From Cloeon dipterum (taxonomy: Eukaryota > Arthropoda > Insecta > Ephemeroptera > Baetidae): a stretch of 64,000 nucleotides of DNA. Shown piece by piece: positions 34,343 to 46,100 of this stretch. The stretch lies in the NCBI RefSeq assembly GCF_949628265.1, contig NC_088786.1, positions 23,643,681 to 23,707,680 on the forward strand, given 5' to 3'. Position numbers and translations under genes: made by a program. Positions within the stretch are counted from its first letter, which is position 1; every line of letters begins with the position of its first letter. The notes below the pieces were generated by a model, which was not told where the DNA came from, made no database searches, and worked only from the letters and a program-made list of their open reading frames with translations.

Positions 34343-37300
34343 TCACTCATCACTTTTTTTCATAGTCTTAGGCTCATGTAGTCCATCGGCAATCTCTTTT
34401 GCTTTCCTCTTACCTTGGTTCTGCCTACTCTTGCACTGTGTGTCCTCGCCCAAAAGCCTGCAAACAACGAACAAAATTAAGCAATCACAAAATCTGATGG
34501 CAAGTTTCAATAAAATGGAATAACATAGAAAATAATAACAAAAACACTTTGTAATGTACCTATGCTATTACACACAACCAGATGTGCGCAACAAATTCGG
34601 TTCTTAAAAATTTAAAGGTTGTTTAAAGTTGCTGGGATCACTTGGATGCCTTTGACCTTCCTAAATACATATTATTCCTAAAGGGATGCACTGGCACATC
34701 ATACAGAGAGTGACCGCTTCTCACAGGATGTCAAAGCTGAGTTTTTTATATCCATAGTTGCCAAGGATAATTTAACATTGCACAAGTATTGAGTTTTGTT
34801 TACTATTGGATTTCTTTGATGTAATTACCTATTTAATTCCGCTATTTATATCGGAAATTGATTTTATACTTTCTGGAATAGCATAGGTACATTAAAACTT
34901 CAAAATTTAAAAATCTACTTATTCGTGAACATGAATCCTGCATCAAAATAGCTTTGGTTTGTAAATTAAAAAAAGTAGTTACCTGGCATGTGACCTGGCT
35001 CCTGGTCCCCAAAACGCAGCAGGATTGTTTTGAAACCTGGTCAAGCCTGCCAGTCGTGAGGGAGGATTGGCCTCGCTGTTAGGCGTGAAGTCGACAGCAA
35101 TGCTAGTCTCCTTGGAGAGAATGCGCAGAGCAGCACTGTTTTCAGCGAACTTATCCCTGCGAGTGGGCTTTTCCTTCTCCCACGCTCGCATCACGTCCCA
35201 AACTACCGAAGCTGGAGCGTCTGTCTTGAGCGAGGTACTTTTGCAGTGCGAGTATGACACTTTGAACCCTGCGTTTAAAATGGCTGACCTGAAATTGAAT
35301 TGTTGCCAAATGTTAAAAATACGGCGACTATAGATACAACTTGAATTTGCAAAAAATATAAATTATTGCAAATTGGGAATTGAAATGTAAGGGCTGTGTT
35401 TGAAAATAAATTATTCTCAGCCAATAATATTTTTCAACAAGTCACTGAAACTTCTTTTTTAAGCAATATCAAAATTAAATTAGGCAAGATCAAGAGTGAT
35501 TTATAGTTGAAATAGAAAACTAACAATATTACATAAACAAATTTCACTCAAAGGGCAATTTAATGAGTTTTAGGAGTGCAAATAGTACAGAGAAGTTAAA
35601 TCTAACCTTCAGTTATTTGTGTTCACAAATGAGCTTGTATAAAACATTAAAAATAAATGTAGGATATATCATGAAAAATTAGTCGTACTAAAAATGTATG
35701 TAAAAACGGCACCTAATGGTTATTGTAGGAATGGCCTCCACCCTCAAAAGGCTGCAGAGTTGATCAACTGTGTAGTAGAGAGGCGTGTCCAGTTCTTCCC
35801 TCATGACAGTGACAACTCCTCTAATCCTTTTCGCAGTGCCCAGAGCGTCTAATCCCGGCCAGTTGGCCAGCCGCAAGAGAAATTGCTGCGCATAAAGTGG
35901 ACCCGTCCAAATTGGACCACCGACCTATACAAATTTATTTAGAACAGTTCAGTGCGATGTGTGGCTATCAGCATTACATGGTGCCTGTGTCCGCAGTGCT
36001 CGCAGCTTGAATTGACCGTTGGGCCGTGGGCCACACTGAACTTGGGCCCACCCTTCTCCCTCTCCTGGCAGTTACCAAGGGGCTGCAGAGTAAACGTGCC
36101 GCACCCAACGCACTGGTACACCATGGACAGCTTGCTGTAGACAAATTTTAAGTTAGTATCAGAAGGGAAATATATTCAGTCAGGCTTGCCTGGTTGTGTA
36201 TTTGCATTTGTTAGCACCATTTCGCACCTTCACAGCCACTCGCACGTAGAAGTCAGCACTCATGGAGAAGAGCGGCTCAATGTATTTGCCATAGCGATTT
36301 GCATGCGACGAGATGCACTGCAGCAATATTCTCAGACCCTATAACACAAAATTTTAATGTAATTTAAAATTTCTAAAATTCAAAAAGTAAGGCGAAAAGT
36401 AAAGGGTAAATAGAAATTAGTCAAGTATAATGTGAAGATGTTTAAACTGTTAGTCAATTGAATATAATTAATTATATCTGTATCGTTCAATTAACAGCAA
36501 AACAATAAAATGCATTATCTTTACGTTCATAATAACAGTGGGCAATATAATCTTGCTAAAAATAAGCTTGTTTGTTCTGTCGTTTTGTAATAATTGAGTG
36601 GGAAGATTCCTTTTAGTTAATAATCCTTCTCCATTTCATCACGATTAAGATTGACCCTCAATGCTATATTACATTCTGAGACTTCTTAAACTTTTAAAAA
36701 GAGAAAGCATAAAATATATAAGGTGTTTAGTAATAAATATAGAAATCTGATTCAAATCCATTTTTTTAAAAAAAGTTTCAGCAGATCCACTCCAAATAAA
36801 TAAACAATTCATAGGTTTACTATTTCATGGCAGCATTTGGAGCGCAGAGACACAGCTCCATACTTGACAAAGCAAGTTTCAGCCGAGTTCCCAGCCAAAA
36901 CTGCCATGTCCGTGGCAGTGACCAGCAGGACGCCACCGTTTTTCACACTCTGCACAGCTGAGTCGAGAAAGATAGATGGACAGCCAAACGGATCCAGGTC
37001 GATAGCGTCAAATTCGTTTCTATGTTGGTGCATGAATAACCTGCAAAAGTACTTGTCAGACGAGTTACCACTTTGGTTTGCAGCAGAATTACGTCGCATC
37101 AGCGTGGTTTGGAGTGACCACGTTCTCGATCTTATTATCCTGCACGTTCTGGCGGATCATTTCGACCGCGTGCTTGGACAAGTCGTTGGCGATTACCTCC
37201 GTCACGCCGCTGATTTCTTTAGCATAGCGAATGCTTCTCAGTCCAGTCGCTGACAGTGCTTCAAGAATGCGAAATGAGGGCTGTTAAAGAAAATCCAAGA

Positions 37301-37745
37301 AATAAAACTGGTCTAGCTGTCAGCAAAAACGGCTCCTTACCTTTGAAGTCTCATTTTTCGCGATCTGCTCATTCAGGACGTCCTCGGCAATCAAATTTAG
37401 AATCGCTACACTGAAACTCAAATTGCTGACTCTGAATGCATAAAGACAACAAGCAAACCTGATGTCACGGTTAAACTCTTGAACCGGGTTATAAAAGACT
37501 TTGCTCTGGCCTCTGACGATTATCTTGGCCTGTCCTTCGCTGATAACTTTTACCTGGTCCTCCGGCTCCGTGATGCAGGCCTCGGGTTCACGTGGCTCCG
37601 AATCAGCCATGGCAAGAAATTTTGATTCCTGCTCCTCCAATCCTGTCCACCGCGAAACAACCCCTCGACTCTGCCGTCTAACCAAATTCTTCACACTGGT
37701 GATGATGACATGGGGATTTCGACTTAATTTTGATGCGATAAGCAT
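34343..37745 (-). CDS. TRMT1: tRNA (guanine(26)-N2)-dimethyltransferase
   Basis: Nine exons (minus): 37745-37459, 37410-37341, 37280-37093, 37040-36821, 36338-36190, 36134-35978, 35924-35713, 35288-34983 and 34457-34343, total 567 residues, all in frame. The enzyme uses S-adenosylmethionine to make N2,N2-dimethylguanosine at position 26 of tRNAs. Seen directly: the SAM-fold start [18 protein letters not shown], the catalytic-region motif DLDPFG (196-201), a [10 protein letters not shown] loop, SADFYVRV, and a zinc ribbon-like set of cysteines (313/316 and 349/352: CVGC and CEHC). The typical C-terminal [13 protein letters not shown] and VVWDVMRAW segments follow. The first 45 residues are basic with few acids, like a mitochondrial presequence. 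A second ATG at residue 46 (37610) has a better initiation context, so nuclear and mitochondrial forms are likely. Intron 5 needs a GC donor (AG|GCAAGC). The C-terminal tail is lysine-rich. Confidence 0.95.
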
Positions 37746-37819
37746 AAAATATCTTGTTGGTGCTTTCAGTTTTGGATTTGTTTACATGCGTGTGTTATTA
37801 TTCCTGTTCTGCGGAGCAC
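37746..37819. promoter_or_regulatory. Putative bidirectional promoter of TRMT1
   Basis: Only 74 bp separate the first TRMT1 ATG (minus) from the ATG of a short plus-strand ORF. TRMT1 transcription must start in or beyond this segment. No TATA box is evident, which fits a housekeeping gene. Confidence 0.3.
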
Positions 37820-37969
37820 ATGGTCTGTCAGTCGCAGATGACGTACTCGCGCAGCCGGCTTAAATCCTGCATCAAGGAAAACGTACCACCTATCGACAGA
37901 ACACAAAACTACACACAATCCATGCTGAGCTGGTTGCATAATCTGACTGCTGCAGTGCAAGTAGTGTAG
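37820..37969 (+). CDS. Candidate small ORF divergent from TRMT1
   Basis: ATG at 37820 (context gagcacATGG) opens 49 codons to TAG at 37967-37969. The peptide is hydrophilic (MTYSRSRLKSCIKENVPP in its middle part), with no signal peptide or membrane segment. The stretch is richer in GC than the DNA downstream. I do not recognise a family, and the opposite strand is also open, so this may be chance. Alternatively it is part of a longer spliced gene that starts here. Confidence 0.25.
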   Translation: MVCQSQMTYSRSRLKSCIKENVPPIDRTQNYTQSMLSWLHNLTAAVQVV

Positions 37970-40900
37970 CAAAACTTCTTCACCTGCAGCGATGAATCAA
38001 GTGAATGCTAGAAATCAACATTTTCTCATTGTTAGTAATCCAGCGGAGTAGTCAAAATTTAGACAATTTTATTCCCATTATTCCTGAAATTAGATATATC
38101 TCAAAATTTTAGTAATAGAAGAGCAGATCCAATAAAGCCTATTTAATTTAAAGCTATTTGATTTAACGGATTCAACTTAAAACTTTTTACTTACGAACAA
38201 ATTATCAATTAAAAGAATATTAAAATATTTGCTTTTATTCTACTCATATCATTCCCTGCTAAATATATTAAAATAATTTAAATTGATTTAAGAGTGGCAT
38301 AGCTATTCGTATAGGTGAACCACAAGGATTGTAAAATTACTTTAATTCACCCCACCCCAAGTATGGATTTTCATTTTTTAAAGTGAAATAATTGATTTAT
38401 TCGAGATTATTTAAATAATGCTGTAGTGTATATTATTTAATAATTCTTAAATTTTTTTATGACAATTTTCTAAAGAAAACCTTTTTACTTTTAATTGGAT
38501 GCTAGTCTTTGACAATTGAATTTTTGGCGGTGAAACTAGCAGATGCTGTGTAGTCTGTAGTGGATCGGATTAAGGACGACCTGACCTTTGACACGAGTGG
38601 GTTGAGGTAAGCCGGTGGCGCAGGCGCCGAGCCGACGATCTGGCGCTAAAGCTGCGCTCATCCCAGCATCATCAGCGGATTATGGAGCGCACGAGCCGAG
38701 CAGGCGCCGAGAACGCGCTAGGAGGTCTGCCTGCGTCGGGAAAGTAATCCCGGCAGCATTTCCCGCCGACCAATTCCTTCATCCCTTGCTGCCTCAGCCG
38801 AAAACCTCCCTCGCAACCCGAATTACAGCTTCCGCGGAAAGCGCATTAATGTTGCACGAGGGTTGAAAATGTTTACCTTTTTGTTCAAGGATAGCATGAT
38901 ATTGATTTTCCCGGCCTCTCTGTTTCGCAGGTTTATTGATTTTTTGCACCAGTTGCATAACTAAAATGCAAATGCACACCTGTAAAAAATGAAGTTTAAT
39001 ATCAGGTTGATCTCTTCTCATGAGATGGGTAACCCTCGCGCATTTCTCGTAAGCTGAATAGATATGCATTGTATATTTCAAAGTGTGGTCTCGTTTGGAA
39101 AATTTGGCTTTCGAAAAACAGCGTTAGAAAAATGCTAATTATGTACCTTAACTTGCAATCATTCAAATATTGTATTTTGTAATGAATCAACCAAAGCTTC
39201 AGCATGTAACATAAATAGAAGGCAGCAGCAGGTGTAACTAATGTTATTTTCAAATTCATATTTTAGGAAAGCAAGCGAGGTGATTTAGGCAGTAGGCAAA
39301 TTGGTTTTATAATATACTTTGAATTATTTAATTTGATCCTTTTAATGTCTCTTTTTATTTGATGATTTTGTTTTTGTGTTCCTTTAAAAATAAATTATAA
39401 AAAGCTTTCCAATATCATTTGGGAACGCACTAAAATATTTGAAAACTGGTTTTGTTCAATTTACATTCTAACTAGCTTGATTCTTTGCGGTCATTAGCTT
39501 CAGCTGGATTTTTATCTGACCTTGCACTCGCAGATATTCAACTGACCGAAAATGACCAAGAGGAAAAAGCTAATTGAAATTTGTTAGTGCGCCGAGCTAA
39601 TAAATCAGTCTGGTCGGTCATCACAGGTGCTTCGAGAGCACGTAACCCGCACCAGCATGATAATAAACTTCTTTCCATTCTAATTTAAGCGTAGCTTTCT
39701 GGACCAGTGCATAATATAAGTATAAAAATAATCAGCCGAGGGATGTTCTGAGAATCATGATTGGTTCATAAATTGAGAGGCGGCTTTTTGGCTTTCAGAG
39801 TGTGTAGAACACGTGTGCACTGCTGTTCTGGATAAGGAAAAGAGGTTTGCTCAAAACTCTTCCGCCATAGCTCATACATATATACAATTGCGCTTAAAGA
39901 ATGATGTTCTGCGCCTAGTGATTACACATGTTGCATGTGCAGCGAATTTCGGAGAACGGGAGTTTCAGGCGGAATTGCTTTTCAGATTGGGTAAATAATC
40001 TACCAGTACGGCGGCGGTCGATGTCAGCGTCTCATTGCGTTGTGCTGAATCACCCGCGCACATCGCCATGCAAGGGCCCCGCCGTTATAGATTGCCTATT
40101 GCGTTTTCTCATTGGAGAATTGAATTTCTTTTGTGCATTTGCGCCATTGTTGGAGCAAGGCAGCTAGTTTTTATGTACTTTTGTGTAACTAACAATTGCT
40201 TTTGATGCAACACATTTAAGTGTATTTTTATTAGAATTTGACTTAATAAAATTAACTACAATTTTCTTAATATCGAAATAACGCTATAAAATCCAGTTTC
40301 TTTACGTTGGCAGTAATATTGAGCAGGTTTCAATGATTAAATTTTTGAAAGAGTTTGAAAAAAGGCTGCTTGTAACTTTTTCATGCTTGATATTTCAAGG
40401 GTGAATTGTCTACAGAAAAATATGAATTAAATTAACTTTCTGTTTATTTTTCCAAATTTCTGAGGATATGTACTGCTCAACTAGTTTTGCCTTCTGGACA
40501 TGAAAACAAATTTCCATAATACGGAAATAATATATTATATAATTATATTACTTTTACATATAATATTAATGATATTAATGATATGTATTAAAAATCCAAC
40601 TAGTGAATAGTAACTCTCCTTTTGCATTGCGGAATTTTACACAAGTCATTTGCATAATCAGTGAAAGAGGCTCATTTTTCACTTTTTAAGGGAAGATTTA
40701 ATTAGATTACATCCTGAGTCCTCTTTGCTGACGACAACCTTTATCCTCGCCATGCAGCCACAGCGACCACCAATTTTGAGCAGCAGGAGAACATCGCCAA
40801 CAACTGTGATGTAAATGGAACTATTACCTACTTTGAGTGATGAGTACCGATTTGTTTTTTGTAGCGCAAATTATGCACTATACATATTATATTTTTAATC

Positions 40901-43000
40901 CCACTAACCCCTTTCTATTTTTTATACTTTGCCGATACAATTGCGACACATAGCGTTACATTTCTTTCTCACCCGGCAATTTGAACTGAGTTGTATCTTG
41001 ATTTATGAATCGGATGACCGCAGCGAACCCTTGAAAACTTTATTCTGCGGACAAGAATTCAGTTGCGATACCTTTTTGCTTATTTAAGGTATTTTTAAAA
41101 ATAAGCTGGCATCTTTTCAATTCCTGACGATAGAATTTAATTTATGGCATTACGTTCTTCACAATTTTAAATCTGAAAAATTATGACAACCTCACATCTG
41201 CTTCTGCCTTCATTGGCTGCATCTTACAATAGAACAAGAGTGCCACAACTATTTATTTTGACGTTTATATTCTATACAATTCAATTTGATCCAAATGGTA
41301 ATAACCTTTTATTTTTGACCATTCTTGACAGAAAATTCACGAATCAAATCAAACAAAATTCAGCCATTCAAAATTAAGCTTATGCAATGCTCGCTTGATT
41401 CATTCTTATCAATTTTCTCGAGGACCGTCACGGATGTTTGAAAATTAATCAGCCGGATATTTCGAACGGAGCAAAGCTGCTGTGCTCCATAGAGTTTAAA
41501 AAATATCAGAGTTTTTTAGTAAATATTTACTCGTGCGTTCACATAAATAACAATTTAATATGTAAATGAATGGAAACTTCCGGCGTTGTTGCGCTATGAT
41601 GACACAGCAATGAGATTTGTTACATTATCTCCTATTCTTAGTGCGTAAGCAGTTATTCCCGACACAATTGACGGCGTTAAATTGAATTCACGTGGAGAAG
41701 AGTCGCATAAAGAAGAGAGAGAGAGGAGTAAGACCAAAAAACAGGTGGTCTCACTGACTCGCGCGGACTATTTGAGCTGCGCCGCCGCTGCCGCCACCGT
41801 GAATGGTCATAATTCAGCCTTTATCAAATGCCAGTGCGCTCCGCGAATGAGATGATCCTGCGGCTAGATAAAAATACGAAAAGAAAAGCCGCCGTCGGTG
41901 CTGATGCTGCGGTATTTTCATTTAAAACTACTTTCCTCTCGGCGCGCATGCATGAGAAACAAGCTCTGCTCAGTGTCAGGCCAACGCCTTTTGAGTTCTT
42001 CTGTAACCAAGACGAAAGATTCCTCGCCAGCTTATTGGCCTATTATACATATTTGGAGAAGGACGGGAAATGTATCTGGTTCCGCGGACGGCTGAAAAGG
42101 GTCCACGTGATTAAAAGCGACGCCGCAGATAAAGCACCTGTAGTGCGTGCGTTTTGCCGCTTCACTTGGTTTCATCCCACGACAAGAACGAAATTTGTCG
42201 CGTCGCTCCTCCAGAGAAGCAAATATTTGTTTGTTAACATTATAATAAACAACACCCTTTCATGTTCAAAAGCTTTGCATAATTTAGAAAGCACAGATTA
42301 ACAACGAGATTGAATATTTGATTGATTATTTAGCAATCTATTTTTTACGGCTTTTCTCGCTCTTGGCTACACATTTAAATGCAATAAATTCGGATTTTCA
42401 AGCTTTTGTGAGTAGCATTTGGAATATATATCATTTCTGCAGAATATGCGAACGCGGATAATCTTTCAATCGATTTTTATTTATTCGTTTTATTTCACGA
42501 TTTCAACTTGGCTCTAATGGAGTTTTAGCGATGTGATACGGGTATTTTTTTATTTTAATTTGGCTAAACGAAGGTCAGAAAAGTTTTTAGTCATCCGTCC
42601 TTAAGTATATTTAAACTTCGCGGGCAAGATTCGCTTCATCATGCCTAAATTCAACTTATTTATCCACCGTGGAGCAAAAAAATTTCCCACGTCAAACATT
42701 TAAATTGTTGTGTTTTCCAAGAAAAATAAAGGCACTGTCCGAGCATGCATCTAATTTTTACATAACAATGCCACTCATTAGGTCTGCATCTTTCGTGCCG
42801 CGTAAAACTAGCCGCAAACGCGTGTGGACACGCACGAAAAAAGGGCAAAATGCTAATTCAGCTATTGTTCTGTCGGTGCCGCGGCGATAGGCTGCTAGAA
42901 GCGAAAACCCGAACGGCTAGAGCCGCAAGTGCACGCGGGAGGAAGTCAGGTCGGCTTCAGGGTGCCTGCCGAGCGCACAGGAGAGGGGGTGCTCGCTCTC
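37970..43000. other. Long non-coding stretch
   Basis: AT-rich with GC-richer pockets at 38540-38860, 39980-40080 and 41680-42200. The third pocket has a 157-codon open frame (41828-42301) without domain-like features. A 46-bp segment at 38561-38606 is flanked by an AG and a perfect GTAAG and is open in one frame only; it could be a micro-exon, but nothing adjoins it. No RNA genes were recognised. Confidence 0.4.
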
Positions 43001-43100
43001 TCGCCTGCTCGCTCGCTCGCTCGCGGGGGAGGGAGGGGGCTGCAGCGTCTCACGGAGGCGCAGCGTCCTCTCAGGATCTCTGCTCCGGCCGTGGCCGCAG

Positions 43101-43106
43101 TCAGTG
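43101..43106 (+). promoter_or_regulatory. Initiator-like element in a GC-rich promoter
   Basis: TCAGTG matches the arthropod initiator. It lies about 60 bp before the ATG at 43163 within a GC-rich block (42900-43190) that contains GCTC repeats and a G-rich run. It is a plausible start site, but TSS position cannot be fixed by eye. Confidence 0.3.
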
Positions 43107-43162
43107 TGTCTCGAGCGGTGGCGAGAGGTGGCGAGCCAGCATCACCAGGGATTACGTCCACC

Positions 43163-46100
43163 ATGGACCTTCACCGGCATCTCAGGTAAGCCCCCTTTTT
43201 TTCTTCTCTCTCACCACTCTCAATGAAGAGTGGAGCTTTTTTGGCGCGATTTTTGCTGTGGGGTGTGTTGCAGAGATTTTAGGAGGTTGCAACTTTTACT
43301 GCTTCATAGAGGAATTTGTACCGAAATCGATCTGTGTAAATGAGATTTGATTTCAATGGTGTTGTTTATCATCCTTGGTAATTTTCTTCCTCGTTATACC
43401 AAATTCTGCAATAATATGTTGTTCACTTATAAATTGATTAACTTTAAATCGCATTAAAAATAAATGTGTTTTTAAATCTAAAAATAAATTTATTGCTCAG
43501 CTAAGCGGTTTGAGTGAAGTAATTTATTTTTTCCACCCACTTCAATTAAAATTTTAAAAAGAAAATTCAAATATGCAATCCCAAGAACAGAAGCGGTGAT
43601 GTTTCCATCTTCTAGAAGCTGCGAATGAAACCAATTAGCACATAATTCCATCCGACACCCGACGGCACTTAATTTCCGGCCAAAAAGAAAAGGCACATCC
43701 TAATTAAATTGACACATCAGTCATACTCGTCGACGCATGAATGTTCGCCAGAATACCCCGGGCGGGCGAAAGATTAAAACAAGGGTCGCGTTTAATTGCA
43801 AGCAAATTTTCCTGCAGCCGCACGACCTTCCAAGAAGAAATGTTAATTTCAGTCAGCAGCTCATGTGTGTGAGGATGAGAGAAAAAAGATGGGCATGAAA
43901 TCTAAGCGGCCGAGAGGATGGGAAAAGATGTTGTATAATCACACAGACACAAGCGCTGGCAGGCTGGCCGTCCGTCCGTCGGAAATAGTGAGAGTAATTT
44001 CTCGGCTTGCTAACCATGTGCGTTGGGCGGTGAGGGATGTTTTTCGGCCCTGCGGTCACAAAGAGACCTCCTGCGATCCTTTTCTCATCCTCAACGCACT
44101 TAAATCACGTGCACGGTCACACTCAACTTAATGTCCCAAAATCTAGCGGCATAGGTTTGAACTGTACTACGCTTAAATTTTAGTTGAAATTGATATGCTT
44201 TGAGACGCTGTTTAAATCATGATCATTTTTCTTTGCAAGATATTTATTTTATAAAATAGTTAATAAGCGCGAATTCAAACTTTGCAAGAACAGCGAAAAT
44301 CAAGAAACATCATCCCTTTTCACCTGCTCGCTGGGCCCAAATTTCATGGATTTTATTTGCTCCATTGACACTAATCGCAAGAACGAATTGCTGACCAGCA
44401 ACAACATTTCAATAGGCCCCATTGATATTAACTGTAATGCTTCTGCTCGTGCTTCAACCTCTATACCACTTCCCAACACCGTGCCCTCTCAATATCTGAC
44501 ACGCTTTGTCACGTTTTCACTTCTCAAAAGACCGGCTATCGCGTGGAAAACGAGGAGCGGCGCCTTCTGACCATCCACCGCATGCAGCCGACGCGGGGGT
44601 CTTTTCCCCTCTGTGAGGTTGATCGATAGGGTGAATGCCACTCTGCTTTTTTCTGCTTTGGGTCTCTCTAAATAAAAGGTAACTGCAACAGTGCAACGTC
44701 TCTACAACGATTTAAAAGCGGTTTACCTCTCAAAATGGGGAGGCAAATAATTTGGTAGAAATTTTGAAAATTTAAATAGAATAATCGTGAAAAATTTCGC
44801 AAATTTCTAGAACAATACCAACATTTTTATCTTTTATATGGTATCATTGCGTAACATTTATACCTGTTTGTTCCCCATCAGCAATTTTAAAGAATGTTTC
44901 TTGATGTTTTGATTTAACGATAAGATGATGAATTCCCTAGCATAAAAAAGAATTAGTCGGTGGATAAATGCATGTCAAATAGCATTATTCGTAAATTTCA
45001 ATTCTGATAGCCGACGCCCGAAGGAAACATTGAATCATCTCTGTTGCGCCTGCTGCATCTAATTTTGTAAGTTGTGGGCGCGTTTGAATTCGTAATACAC
45101 GCGCATTGAAAGTCAAATCCGCGCATCAGAGAGAGGACAATAAATTTTTTTCACGGACAGACAGCAGTCCAAAAATAATTGGCGATTCAAGTAACATACT
45201 CTCGCGTGTCGCACAAAACAACTCGCTTTTTGGCCAACGAAATAAAAGGGTTTATTTTCTTGGTCTCGGCCTTAACCGCATTATTATAGGCTCGTTATTT
45301 TCGATATCATTCTCGCTGCTTTTTCTCGCCGCTGGTAATTATGTTCGCGCCTGCGGTCAGTCTATCGCGTGAAAGTAATTGGCGCGGCATCATAGGCTTT
45401 GAGTTCGCTTTCCGGCCTTAAGAATCGACGCTGATGATCTTTGCCATATAAATTCTGACAGTTGGCTGGCGAAAAAAATCGCGTTAATGACCGCGGCGGA
45501 CGCGGATTACGAGAGAGCCGCGCGCCTTTATTAGAGGGGATAATCGAGGAATTGATGCATGAAACATGCAAGTCAGGTGATGGATTGGCCGCGCGGCACT
45601 GAAATAATACATTTTTCTCCTCGGCCGCGCTCGCTCGGTCCTCCCAGCCCAGCAGCAGCCTGCATAATCGCGAGCGCACTCTTGAAATTTTGACCCGACC
45701 GACCACACTCGTGCGGTTTCTCTGCGCGCCGAGAGCGATTTTATTTATTTCATTATTTGCCCATTTGCCGCGCCGTCTGGAACAAAAGGAACGCCGGCCG
45801 GTGTTTGTTAAGCAAAATAACTTACACGATGTGACAGAACTCAAGATCACGAGATCCAAAATAAACAATCACATTTTATTGCTTTGACTGCGAAATTCAA
45901 TCTGCAAAACTTATTGCTCATTTAATTTGAACGTTCGCAAACAATATTTCAAAATGAAAAAATAGTGTCCAATTGCAATGCAAACATGCTATATACATAT
46001 AAGATAATATTTTCGCTAATAAATGTCGGAATGAAGAGGTAATTATGTTGATTTGGACACAATTATAATATAGGGCACTCAATACTTCTGCAATGGTAAA

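Noticed and set aside
41828-42301. 157-codon plus-strand open frame
   Set aside because: No recognisable domain or membrane pattern and another frame is open too. It lies in a GC-richer pocket where long open frames arise by chance.
42850-43350. 166-codon plus-strand open frame across the GC-rich promoter
   Set aside because: It reads through the strong donor after 43185 and is Arg/Ala/Gly/Ser-rich from GC repeats. The short ATG at 43163 with the strong context is the better start.
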